57,749 nucleotides of DNA from Candidatus Limosilactobacillus intestinipullorum (GTDB taxonomy: Bacteria > Bacillota > Bacilli > Lactobacillales > Lactobacillaceae): positions 1-57,749 of the forward strand of contig DXAF01000057.1 of the NCBI GenBank assembly GCA_019117185.1. Direction: 5' to 3'. Position 1 is the first letter of the stretch, and every line of letters starts with the position of its first letter. The position numbers were made by a program, and so were the translations under genes. Of the stretch, positions 36,078 to 43,462 are shown piece by piece. The notes under the pieces are model-generated. The model was not told the DNA's origin and made no database searches. It saw only the letters and a program-made list of their open reading frames with translations.

Positions 36078-37416
36078 TATTTTTCTCCTTAATATCCGTA
36101 ATTGTTACCGCCACGTCACCATCGGCAAAGTGAAGTAGCATCTGGTCGCCAGTCTTTAATTGGGCCGCCTGGTTGACGACCTGGCCGTCCTTGGTCACAT
36201 AGGTGTAGCCCCGTTCCATGATCTTCAGCGGATCGAGGGAGTGCAGCTGCTGGACCAGGGCCTGCAGCTGCTGCCGGGACTGCTTGCTCTGGGCCTGGAC
36301 GGCATTTTGCAGGCGAGTCGTCAACTGGTCGATGGCCGCCTTCCCCTGGTCAACTTGTCTCCTTGGGGAATAGGCAACCAGCTTATTGCTCAACTGCGTT
36401 ACCTGGTTTTGGGCATCGATCAAGCGGCGCTGCTGGAGCTGGTCCAGCCGCTGGGTCAGCTGGTCCACCTTCTGGGCGTAGTTTTCGTACAGGCGGGTGG
36501 GCTGCTGGAAGATATAGCTCTGGATCAACTTCGCCAGCTGCTTTTTGTCAAAGTCAATTTGTGATTTCATCACGTTGAAAAGGCGCTGTTGAAAATCTTG
36601 GAGTAGCATTAACGTGTCGTCCAAGCGCTGGGGCGTCGCTAACTCCGCGGCAGCCGTCGGCGTCGCAGCCCGTTGGTCGGCCACCAAGTCGGCGATCGTC
36701 GTATCGGTTTCGTGACCCACCGACGAAATCACCGGCAGCTGGCAGTCAGCAATTGCCCGGGCCACGACTTCTTCGTTAAACGGCCAGAGGTCCTCGATCG
36801 AGCCCCCACCACGGCCGATGATCAGCGTGTCAAAGTTACCCAGTTCATCGGCCCGCTTAATCTGACGGGCAATGTCAGCGGCAGCCTTTTCCCCCTGGAC
36901 AACGGTGGGGAACAAGACAACCTGGGCAATCGGGTAACGGCGGCGCACCGTGGTGTTAATATCACGGATCACCGCCCCGTTCAGGCTGGTCACCACCGCA
37001 ATTCGTTTGGGAAACAACGGGATGGGCTTCTTGGGTAAGGCGAACAGGCCCTCGGCACTTAGCTTCTTTTTCAACTGTTCATAGGCGAGGTATAAGGAGC
37101 CCACCCCGTCTGGTTCCATCGTATCAATATAGATCTGGTACCGACCACTACGTTCATACAGGCTCACGTGGCCGGTCACACACAGCTTCATCCCCTCTTC
37201 AGGGGTAAACTTAACCTTGCTAAACTTGCTCCGGAACATGACGGCATCAATAACCGCATTATCGTCCTTTAAGCTAAAGTACTGGTGGCCACTACGGAGC
37301 CGGAAATTGGAGAGTTCCCCCGTCAGGTACACCTTTTGCAGGTACGGGTCCCGGTCAAACTTTAGTTTTAAATACTTGGTTAGCTGGCTAACCGTCAAAT
37401 ATTTATCCCTATCCAT
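36067..37416 (-). CDS. xseA: Exodeoxyribonuclease VII large subunit
   Basis: XseA with XseB degrades single-stranded DNA to acid-soluble oligonucleotides. The 449-residue protein has an OB fold ([19 protein letters not shown]), the catalytic core with [14 protein letters not shown] and [16 protein letters not shown], and a long Gln-rich coiled coil at about 260-390. It overlaps folD by 8 bases. Confidence 0.97.
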   Translation of the reverse strand: MDRDKYLTVSQLTKYLKLKFDRDPYLQKVYLTGELSNFRLRSGHQYFSLKDDNAVIDAVMFRSKFSKVKFTPEEGMKLCVTGHVSLYERSGRYQIYIDTMEPDGVGSLYLAYEQLKKKLSAEGLFALPKKPIPLFPKRIAVVTSLNGAVIRDINTTVRRRYPIAQVVLFPTVVQGEKAAADIARQIKRADELGNFDTLIIGRGGGSIEDLWPFNEEVVARAIADCQLPVISSVGHETDTTIADLVADQRAATPTAAAELATPQRLDDTLMLLQDFQQRLFNVMKSQIDFDKKQLAKLIQSYIFQQPTRLYENYAQKVDQLTQRLDQLQQRRLIDAQNQVTQLSNKLVAYSPRRQVDQGKAAIDQLTTRLQNAVQAQSKQSRQQLQALVQQLHSLDPLKIMERGYTYVTKDGQVVNQAAQLKTGDQMLLHFADGDVAVTITDIKEKNNGK

Positions 37417-38266
37417 TTCGTCTCCATTCTGCCAGGTCGACGGTTTGTTCCATCAAACTAGCAATCGTCATTGGGCCAACCCCACCGGGCACCGGCGTAA
37501 TCATCTTTGCCAGTGGTTTAACCGCATCGAAATCCACGTCGCCGGTTAGTTTCCCCGACGGCAGGCGGTCCATCCCCACGTCAATCACCACGGCGCCCTT
37601 TTTGACCGCGTCGGCACCAATAAAGTGGGCAATCCCGGTCGCAACGATGAGGATGTCCGCCTGCTCGGTTAGCTGGTGGAGGTCCTGAGTATGCCGACCC
37701 GCCATCGTCACCGTCGCGTTGGCATTGTTTAACAGGGCCAGCAGGGGCTTGCCGACCAGGATGCTGCGGCCAACGATGACCACGTTGGCCCCAGCGAGGG
37801 GGACCTCATAGTGGGCAAGGATCCGCATAATCCCGCGGGGGGTGCAGGCAACTGGGTAGTGACCCGGCTGGTTGGCAAAGAGCTTGCCCAAGTTGCTAGG
37901 GTGCAGCCCGTCGACGTCCTTGTCTGGCCGGATGGCATTGGTAATGGTTACCGCATCGAGGTGGTCAGGAAGGGGCTCTTGGACAATGATGGCGTCAATG
38001 TCATCATCAGCGTTGAGCTCCTTAATGGTCCCGAGCACCGTCGCCTGCTTGACGTCAGTGGGGAACCGGTACAGGTCTGACTTTAACCCCATCTGCACCG
38101 CCAACCGGTGCTTGTTGCGGGTGTAGATTTGACTGGCGGGGTCATCACCAACCAGGATCACCGCAATCCCCGGTGTAATCCCTTGGTCCTGCAGTTCCGC
38201 AGCCCGTTGCTGGGTCTGGGCGTTGACCTTTTGCGCCAGTTGCTTACCATCGATTAATATTGCCAT
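37409..38266 (-). CDS. folD: Methylene-THF dehydrogenase/methenyl-THF cyclohydrolase
   Basis: FolD interconverts 5,10-methylene-THF and 10-formyl-THF with NADP. The 285-residue protein has [14 protein letters not shown] with the catalytic Lys region, [25 protein letters not shown] for the nucleotide and [12 protein letters not shown] at the end. The ATG at 38266 has GGAGG 7 bases before it. Confidence 0.97.
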   Translation of the reverse strand: MAILIDGKQLAQKVNAQTQQRAAELQDQGITPGIAVILVGDDPASQIYTRNKHRLAVQMGLKSDLYRFPTDVKQATVLGTIKELNADDDIDAIIVQEPLPDHLDAVTITNAIRPDKDVDGLHPSNLGKLFANQPGHYPVACTPRGIMRILAHYEVPLAGANVVIVGRSILVGKPLLALLNNANATVTMAGRHTQDLHQLTEQADILIVATGIAHFIGADAVKKGAVVIDVGMDRLPSGKLTGDVDFDAVKPLAKMITPVPGGVGPMTIASLMEQTVDLAEWRRNG

Positions 38267-38335
38267 CACATTTCCTCCTCAAGTACCACCTATTTTAACA
38301 TAGGACAGTGTTGGCCACGGCCAGTTGTAAATAAC

Positions 38336-38367
38336 GGCCGGAGAAAACGATGTCCTTTTCTCCAGCC
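38336..38367. terminator. Hairpin between nusB and folD
   Basis: GGCCGGAGAAAA pairs with TTTTCTCCAGCC around an 8-base loop. No proper T run follows on the minus strand, so it is a weak terminator or a processing hairpin. Confidence 0.35.
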
Positions 38368-38373
38368 GATGTT

Positions 38374-38784
38374 TTATAGTTGATTATCTTTTTCAAATTT
38401 ACCAAGCGCACCGTTGATGAATTTTCGTGATTTATCATTACTGAAAGTCTTGGCTAATTCCAGTGCCTCGTTAATGGCGACCGCGGTCGGTACTGCGTCC
38501 ACATATTGCATCTCGTACAGGGCCAGACGCAGGATTATCAAGTCAGCCTTAGCCAGCCGATTAATCGTCCACCCACTAGCCAATACCGCACTGATCTGGT
38601 GGTCCAGCGTCTCCTGGTGGTCACTGACGCCGGTCACCACCTGCTTAACGTAGGCCGGAATCTCCTGGTCATCATGGTGAGGGATTGATTGATATACCGT
38701 GTCCAGGTCTGCTTCAGGGTTTGTCTGTAAGGCAAAGAGGACCTGAAACGCCTCTTCACGAATTGCGTGCCGAGTCAAACTCAT
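38374..38784 (-). CDS. nusB: Transcription antitermination factor NusB
   Basis: NusB binds boxA RNA with S10 to antiterminate rRNA operons. The 136-residue all-helical protein begins LTRHAIREEAFQVLFAL and has AVAINEALELAKTFSNDKSRKFINGALG near the end. It starts 2 bases after the Asp23-type gene. Confidence 0.96.
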   Translation of the reverse strand: MSLTRHAIREEAFQVLFALQTNPEADLDTVYQSIPHHDDQEIPAYVKQVVTGVSDHQETLDHQISAVLASGWTINRLAKADLIILRLALYEMQYVDAVPTAVAINEALELAKTFSNDKSRKFINGALGKFEKDNQL

Positions 38785-38786
38785 GC

Positions 38787-39224
38787 TTAGTCATTACCTC
38801 CATCATCTTCTGCGTCGTCGCCAAATAAGTTGTCGGGGTCCACTTGTTGTTCCGAATGTGGAGCCACGATCCCCTTCACGTGGACGTTGACCTCCGTCAC
38901 TACTAGGTCCGTCATCAGCGTGACCTGTTGCTTGATCCGCTTTTGAATCTGGGCCGCCACCTTTGGTACTGACACCCCGTATTCGACAAATACGTCAACG
39001 TCAATTGACAGTTCATCGTTATCGCTAGTCAGCTTAACGCCGCGCCGATGTCCGGACCGGCCAAGCAATTCACCAACGCTGTTGGCAAAGGAGCCGTACA
39101 TCTTGGAAACACCATCAACTTCGCTGGCGGCGTAACCAGCAATAATTTCTAAAACCCGGGGCGCAATTTGAATGGTCCCGAGGGATTGGTCATCATTTAA
39201 AATAATTTTTGATTCTTCTGGCAT
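38787..39224 (-). CDS. Asp23/Gls24 family protein (YqhY-like)
   Basis: This is a second DUF322 protein, 145 residues, with IAGYAASEVDGVSKMYG, the core LSIDVDVFVEYGVSVPKVA and VTEVNVHVKGI, then a strongly acidic tail (DPDNLFGDDAEDDGGND). In B. subtilis the homologue beside nusB (YqhY) affects acetyl-CoA carboxylase activity; whether that applies here is not known. It forms an operon with nusB. Confidence 0.92.
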   Translation of the reverse strand: MPEESKIILNDDQSLGTIQIAPRVLEIIAGYAASEVDGVSKMYGSFANSVGELLGRSGHRRGVKLTSDNDELSIDVDVFVEYGVSVPKVAAQIQKRIKQQVTLMTDLVVTEVNVHVKGIVAPHSEQQVDPDNLFGDDAEDDGGND

Positions 39225-39335
39225 CTTTAACCCTCCATTAACCTTTTGTCGAGCTAATAATTAGATCGTCATTGACAAACGCCACTTATATACCCTATCT
39301 ATTTTGCACTAATTACCGGTAAAAATCAACGGCCA

Positions 39336-40013
39336 TCACCTAGCAAATGGCAGGGTAACCGTCATCGGTACCTGGTGGTTGTACCAGTCATGCACGACCA
39401 GGTCTAGGGAAGGCATGGTAAAGCTGCCAAAATCAACCGCCTGCGCATCCGCCAGTTTGCGGGCCAGTGCGGTCGGGTGCGCCAGGCGCTGACGAAAGCG
39501 GACCACGGTTACGTGACCCGAAATCGTCGGGTAGCGTTCTGCCAGGTCCAGTCCAGCCGCTGGAACCGCCTGGCGCAGTCGTTGGCGAAGCGTCGTTAGC
39601 GCCGGACTATAGAAGCCCTTGACCATGATTGCCCCAGGGCTCACCACCAGTCCCTGGAAGTGCCAGTGGGGCGCGGGCGCGGCTGCTACGAGGTCGGCCA
39701 CCACCCGCTGGTAGCGGGCAAAGGTTGCCGGACTAATTTGCTGGTCCGGCCAGGCCGCGAGTAGGTCCATCACCGTCACGTGCATGTCCGCGGCGGGATA
39801 ATAGTACTGGTCGGGCGCCAGTTGGGCAAGTGCTTGGAGGTAAAATTCAATGTTGCGGCAGACATGGGCGGGCAGCCGGCCCAGCAAGGTTAACCTCAGT
39901 CGCGTGTCGTGGGCACCTGGTAATAAGTTGGGGTCTAGTTCTTCTTGCCCCGTCGCCAGGGCCGCCTGGCCACGTTGGTCGATTTCTTGGTACAGTTTTC
40001 CTAACGCGGTCAT
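39336..40013 (-). CDS. 2H phosphoesterase-like protein
   Basis: In the 225-residue protein, two HVTV motifs at 78-81 and 167-170 match the paired H-x-T/S-x signature of the 2H phosphoesterase (2-prime,5-prime RNA ligase/cyclic phosphodiesterase) superfamily, at the expected spacing. The substrate is unknown; candidates are RNA 2-prime,3-prime-cyclic phosphates or small cyclic nucleotides. The ATG overlaps the pepP stop by 1 base and replaces an earlier in-frame codon. It occupies the place where efp is found in many relatives. Confidence 0.7.
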   Translation of the reverse strand: MTALGKLYQEIDQRGQAALATGQEELDPNLLPGAHDTRLRLTLLGRLPAHVCRNIEFYLQALAQLAPDQYYYPAADMHVTVMDLLAAWPDQQISPATFARYQRVVADLVAAAPAPHWHFQGLVVSPGAIMVKGFYSPALTTLRQRLRQAVPAAGLDLAERYPTISGHVTVVRFRQRLAHPTALARKLADAQAVDFGSFTMPSLDLVVHDWYNHQVPMTVTLPFAR

Positions 40014-40014
40014 G

Positions 40015-41094
40015 CTAATCACCCACAATCACGAGGTCGGTCGGCGCCGTGGTCAGCACCTGCGGACCGCCGTGGGTAACCACGACGTCGTCTTCAATCC
40101 GGACCCCACCTAGTTCGGGGATGTAGATCCCTGGTTCGACAGTAATCACCGCATTATTTACTAGCTTGACATCGGGGGTGCCAGGACCATAGCTGGCGGG
40201 TAGCTCATGGACGGCGAGGCCAATCCCGTGGCCCATCCCATGGTTAAACTCGTCACCATAGCCGGCCTCATCAATCAGGCTCCGGCCAGCCGCGTCGAGT
40301 CGGTCGCCACGTTGCCCAACTTTGACCTGGTCAATTACCGCTTGGCGGGCCGTATTGACAATTTGGTAGACATCACGTAGCTCGGGGTCAATTGACCCCA
40401 CCCCAAAAGTACGCGTCATGTCGGCGGTATAGCCATCGACAAAGTAGCCAAAGTCAACCGTCACGATGTCACCATCAGCGATTAATTTGTCACTGGCCGT
40501 CGCGTGGGGCTTAGCCGAATTGGTACCACTGGCGATAATGGTCGGAAAGGCGGCGGCACTCGCGCCGTGTTCCTTCATCCAAAAGTCAAGAAGGTTAGCC
40601 AGGTGGCGTTCACTGACCCCCGGTTGCACCTGGTCCAGCAGGTAGTTAAAGCCCGCCGTGTGCAAGTCCGCAGCTCGACGGAGCTTAGCTAGCTCAGTAC
40701 TGTTCTTGACCACCCGCATCTTTTCGATCAGGTTGGTAAAGGGTACCAGATCGGCTACCATCACTTCGTCCAAAACGTCGTACAGGAAGTAGGATAACGA
40801 ACTTTCGTACCCCAGGACAGTAATTTTCATCGTCTGGCAGATCCGGTTTAAGTCGTCATAATAGTCCTGGCTAATTGCCGCAACCACCTCGTCACTGTCA
40901 AATTCTTGCAGTGCCAAGGCATAGCGGGCATCAGACACGATGATGGCCCGGTCGGTCGAGACCAGCAAGAAACCGTCACCCGCCAACAGGTGAAAGCCCG
41001 TTAGGTAGTATATGTTCGTCGGGTCGGTAACCAAGAAGGCATCCAGGTAGAGTTTCGCCAGCCGCCCCTGTAATCGTTCAATGCGCGTTGTCAT
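40015..41094 (-). CDS. pepP: M24 family Xaa-Pro aminopeptidase
   Basis: This is a cytoplasmic metallopeptidase that removes N-terminal residues before proline. The 359-residue protein has a creatinase-like N domain (1-130) and the pita-bread domain with VDFGYFVDGYTADMTRTF, HGMGHGIGLAVHE and VEPGIYIP, which supply the two-metal ligands. Other M24 enzymes (PepQ) share the fold; the assignment to PepP rests on length and on the position beside the asp23-nusB genes. Confidence 0.9.
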   Translation of the reverse strand: MTTRIERLQGRLAKLYLDAFLVTDPTNIYYLTGFHLLAGDGFLLVSTDRAIIVSDARYALALQEFDSDEVVAAISQDYYDDLNRICQTMKITVLGYESSLSYFLYDVLDEVMVADLVPFTNLIEKMRVVKNSTELAKLRRAADLHTAGFNYLLDQVQPGVSERHLANLLDFWMKEHGASAAAFPTIIASGTNSAKPHATASDKLIADGDIVTVDFGYFVDGYTADMTRTFGVGSIDPELRDVYQIVNTARQAVIDQVKVGQRGDRLDAAGRSLIDEAGYGDEFNHGMGHGIGLAVHELPASYGPGTPDVKLVNNAVITVEPGIYIPELGGVRIEDDVVVTHGGPQVLTTAPTDLVIVGD

Positions 41095-41130
41095 TTCCTG
41101 CTCCTTATCTTAAAATACATTTAAAATAAT

Positions 41131-41157
41131 AAAGAGGCTGGGAAACCAGCCTCTTTT
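41131..41157. terminator. Terminator after rpmA
   Basis: AAAGAGGCTGG pairs with CCAGCCTCTTT around a 4-base loop, with TTATTATTTT on the minus side. It ends the rplU-prp-rpmA operon. Confidence 0.7.
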
Positions 41158-41161
41158 TGCT

Positions 41162-41443
41162 TTATTCGGCAACTGGGTAAACAGATACCTTACGCTTGCT
41201 GCGGCCCATGCGTTCAAACTTAACAACACCGGCTACCTTAGCGTATAAGGTGTCATCGCCACCACGGCCCACGTTTTCACCTGGGTTGATGTGCGTACCA
41301 CGTTGACGGTAGATGATGGAACCAGCAGTAACCATTGAACCATCAGCAGCCTTAGTACCAAGACGACGACCAGCTGAGTTCCGACCGTTAGCAGTGGAAC
41401 CACCCCCCTTGTGGTGGGAGAAGAATTGCAAATCCATAATCAT
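41162..41443 (-). CDS. rpmA: 50S ribosomal protein L27, with cleavable N-terminal extension
   Basis: The 93-residue protein starts [20 protein letters not shown]. Firmicutes L27 is made with a short extension ending LQFF that is removed by Prp, exposing the GG-rich tail that reaches the peptidyl transferase centre. Here the extension is MIMDLQFF and prp is the next gene upstream, so the processing pair is intact. GGAGG stands 9 bases before the ATG. Confidence 0.97.
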   Translation of the reverse strand: MIMDLQFFSHHKGGGSTANGRNSAGRRLGTKAADGSMVTAGSIIYRQRGTHINPGENVGRGGDDTLYAKVAGVVKFERMGRSKRKVSVYPVAE

Positions 41444-41468
41444 AGTTGTTCACCTCCAGCAATGAACT

Positions 41469-41792
41469 TTAGTTTAACATTTTAACTTCAATGTTATCTG
41501 GATAACTCTCCTGGACATCAAGTAGACCATTCATGAGAGTATTCAGGAGGAGCTGACTATCATGGTCGACTCCCAGTTGGGAAACTTTCAAGAGCCCCCC
41601 GTTTTGATTATCGCTCTCCACTGCTGGCTTTACTTGAACGAGGTGCTCAAGGCCATTAACGGTGGAGATTGCTAAAGCCGATACCGCGGCGCAGACAATG
41701 TCTTGGCCATACGGGCCAGCATCAGCATGACCGGTAATCGTAAATTTGGTGATTCGCTGATTCGAATCTAACGTAAAGTGTGCCCGAATCAT
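41469..41792 (-). CDS. prp: L27 N-terminal protease Prp (YsxB)
   Basis: Prp is a cysteine protease that trims ribosomal protein L27. The 107-residue protein shows GHADAGPYGQDIVCAAVSAL with the catalytic His and Cys in the family spacing. It is between rplU and rpmA, the invariant arrangement. Confidence 0.95.
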   Translation of the reverse strand: MIRAHFTLDSNQRITKFTITGHADAGPYGQDIVCAAVSALAISTVNGLEHLVQVKPAVESDNQNGGLLKVSQLGVDHDSQLLLNTLMNGLLDVQESYPDNIEVKMLN

Positions 41793-41807
41793 TGTCTCAC
41801 CTCCGCA

Positions 41808-42116
41808 TTAAGCGTTGATCTTGTCGATCGTAACCTTAGTGTATGGTTGACGGTGACCTTGCTTAGTGTGGGTGTGCTTCTTAGGCTTGTACTTGAAGGT
41901 AACAACCTTCTTTTCCTTACCTTGCTTGTCAACAGTACCTTCAACAGCAGCACCATCTACGAATGGAGTACCGATCTTGGTATCGTCGCCACTTACTAAA
42001 ACAACCTTGTCAAAAGTGACCTTGTCACCTTGCTTGGCGTCAAGCTTTTCAACGAAGATGGACTTGCCTTCTTCAACCTTGTATTGCTTGCCACCAGTAA
42101 CGATAATTGCGTACAT
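41808..42116 (-). CDS. rplU: 50S ribosomal protein L21
   Basis: The 102-residue protein starts [17 protein letters not shown], the L21 signature, and ends with [28 protein letters not shown] precedes the ATG; the open frame extends 13 codons further through the leader. It is the first gene of the rplU-prp-rpmA operon. Confidence 0.97.
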   Translation of the reverse strand: MYAIIVTGGKQYKVEEGKSIFVEKLDAKQGDKVTFDKVVLVSGDDTKIGTPFVDGAAVEGTVDKQGKEKKVVTFKYKPKKHTHTKQGHRQPYTKVTIDKINA

Positions 42117-42213
42117 ATTGTGCACCTCCTTAATATCTAAGACTCGCCGAATCAAGCAGCAGTGCTTTGAACTTGATAGCGTGCGGTTGTAGTTGTTGGT
42201 TCACAAATACAAC
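42117..42213 (-). promoter_or_regulatory. L21 leader
   Basis: A leader of about 95 nt holds structured segments ending in a GTCTTAGATATTAAGGAGG block just before the start codon. Structured L21 leaders upstream of rplU are known in Firmicutes. Assignment is by position, without a covariance search. Confidence 0.5.
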
Positions 42214-42219
42214 GTTAGT

Positions 42220-42248
42220 ATGATAGCAAATTTCCCATTAAACGTCAA
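42220..42248 (-). promoter_or_regulatory. Promoter of rplU-prp-rpmA
   Basis: TTGACG and TATCAT are spaced by 17 bases, directly downstream of the TetR gene terminator. Confidence 0.75.
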
Positions 42249-42259
42249 CCATTATCAAC

Positions 42260-42302
42260 AAAAAGCGAGCCTTCACACACGGTTGAACCGGTGCGAAGAC
42301 TC
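42260..42302 (-). terminator. Terminator of the TetR-family gene
   Basis: GAGTCTTCGCAC pairs with GTGTGAAGGCTC through two wobbles; CGG/CCG extends it, and GCTTTTTG follows. Confidence 0.7.
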
Positions 42303-42344
42303 GTCTAAGTGAGCGGAGTAGCTAAGACTCCCCTCACTAGCAGG

Positions 42345-42989
42345 TCAAACATCCTCTAAGGCTGAGTCTTTTCCGCCGACGAAAAAACCAGCGATAGCGA
42401 CATTGGCACTGTTGAATTGATTAAACATTTTTTCGACACTCTGGGTCATGTAATGGGCGGTGTAAATCATCCCATCCATTAACCAGTGTCGAACTAAACC
42501 AAGAAATGCTGAATCAATAAAAGAAACTTGCAACTGAAGAGGAACTGAAGACTGCTTTTGACTATCACTCACAGTTTCATAATAATCGGTTAAACAGTTC
42601 GCCAAACGATCATACATCTGCTCATAGAAGAAGTCTGTCTTTTCACTATTTAACAGAACATCAAAAACGTCGGCGTTGTTTTCAATGTAGCGAAAAGCCT
42701 TATTTACAGAAAATACCTGCACCGTTCGCTCCGTTGACAAACTCAAGTCACGACTATCTACCATTACTTCGTCAAAGAAGTCATCTAAGATCTCCTTGAT
42801 CGCAGATTTAATAAAATCATGCTTATCCTTGTAATGGAGATAGAAAGTTCCGCGGGTGATGCTGGCAGTTTCTGTAATCTTCTGGACGCTAATGTCTTCA
42901 ATTTTCTCACGTCGCATCAGATAAACAAGGGCCTTGCGCAGACTATTTCTAGTTTTGATTACGCGTGGGTCTGTCTTGTTAACAGACAT
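42345..42989 (-). CDS. TetR-family transcriptional regulator
   Basis: The 214-residue protein has an N-terminal TetR helix-turn-helix (SVQKITETASITRGTFYLHYKDKHDFI, about 35-62) and a helical ligand domain of the DhaS/TetR_C_8 type. No target gene adjoins: downstream is the rplU operon and upstream the divergent tRNA. Its own promoter has a palindrome over the -35, so autorepression is likely. The ligand is unknown. AT content is higher than in neighbouring genes, which may indicate acquisition. Confidence 0.9.
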   Translation of the reverse strand: MSVNKTDPRVIKTRNSLRKALVYLMRREKIEDISVQKITETASITRGTFYLHYKDKHDFIKSAIKEILDDFFDEVMVDSRDLSLSTERTVQVFSVNKAFRYIENNADVFDVLLNSEKTDFFYEQMYDRLANCLTDYYETVSDSQKQSSVPLQLQVSFIDSAFLGLVRHWLMDGMIYTAHYMTQSVEKMFNQFNSANVAIAGFFVGGKDSALEDV

Positions 42990-43052
42990 AAACCATCATC
43001 CTTTCATGCTCAGCTTCAGTTCTACTCCCTTCCATACTTCTACTAATTTAAA

Positions 43053-43091
43053 GTATAGGTTCATCAGCCAAGCTTTGTCAAACAATTGACA
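43053..43091 (-). promoter_or_regulatory. Promoter and operator-like palindrome of the TetR gene
   Basis: TTGACA and TATACT are spaced by 18 bases. The -35 is one arm of TGTCAA-CAA-TTGACA at 43077-43091, a perfect 6-bp inverted repeat with a 3-base centre. Such a site at the -35 fits autorepression by a dimeric TetR protein. Confidence 0.6.
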
Positions 43092-43132
43092 GCATTTCTT
43101 CAATAAATGTTTTAATATTGGACTGCCAACTG

Positions 43133-43162
43133 TTGACAATGATTTACAAGCAATTATATACT
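43133..43162 (+). promoter_or_regulatory. Promoter of tRNA-Arg
   Basis: A consensus TTGACA and TATACT are spaced by 18 bases and end 11 bases before the tRNA. Confidence 0.75.
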
Positions 43163-43173
43163 GGAGTTTGTCT

Positions 43174-43247
43174 GGAGCGGTAGCTCAACTGGATAGAGCA
43201 TCGGTCTTCTAAACCGAGGGTTGAGGGTTCAAGTCCCTCCCGTTTCA
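43174..43247 (+). tRNA. tRNA-Arg(TCT)
   Basis: The 74-nt cloverleaf has acceptor GGAGCGG paired with CCGTTTC (two G-T wobbles), D-arm TAGCTCAACTGGATAGAGC, anticodon stem TCGGT/ACCGA with loop CTTCTAA (anticodon TCT, decoding AGA) and T-arm GAGGGTTCAAGTCCCTC. The discriminator is A; CCA is not encoded. Confidence 0.95.
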
Positions 43248-43270
43248 TTTATAAATAAGGATTACATGTT

Positions 43271-43305
43271 AACAGGGGTACGCTGCAAGGTGGCGTACCC
43301 CTGTT
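43271..43305. repeat. Perfect 13-bp hairpin downstream of the tRNA
   Basis: AACAGGGGTACGC and GCGTACCCCTGTT pair without mismatch around a 9-base loop. No T run follows, so it is not a standard terminator; it may stop or process the tRNA transcript or be a protein site. Confidence 0.6.
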
Positions 43306-43354
43306 AGTCGTTAATCGACCAAATTTGCACCGCACCCCAACCTCCATTGCACGC

Positions 43355-43404
43355 AAAAAGCCCGCGAAGGTGGCATTTCTGATCTGCCATCTCGTGGGCT
43401 TTTC
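43355..43404. terminator. Bidirectional terminator between tRNA-Arg and the surface-protein remnant
   Basis: AAAAAGCCC...GGTGGCA pairs with TGCCATC...GGGCTTTT over about 17 positions, with T/A runs on both ends. Confidence 0.75.
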
Positions 43405-43462
43405 GTTTCGTTAACGATTAGTTACGAAACTCGCTGATTACCACAATTAGCTTGTGGAATCA

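Noticed and set aside
43271-43404. CRISPR-like repeats near the tRNA
   Set aside because: The two hairpins differ in sequence and there is no repeat-spacer array anywhere in the window.
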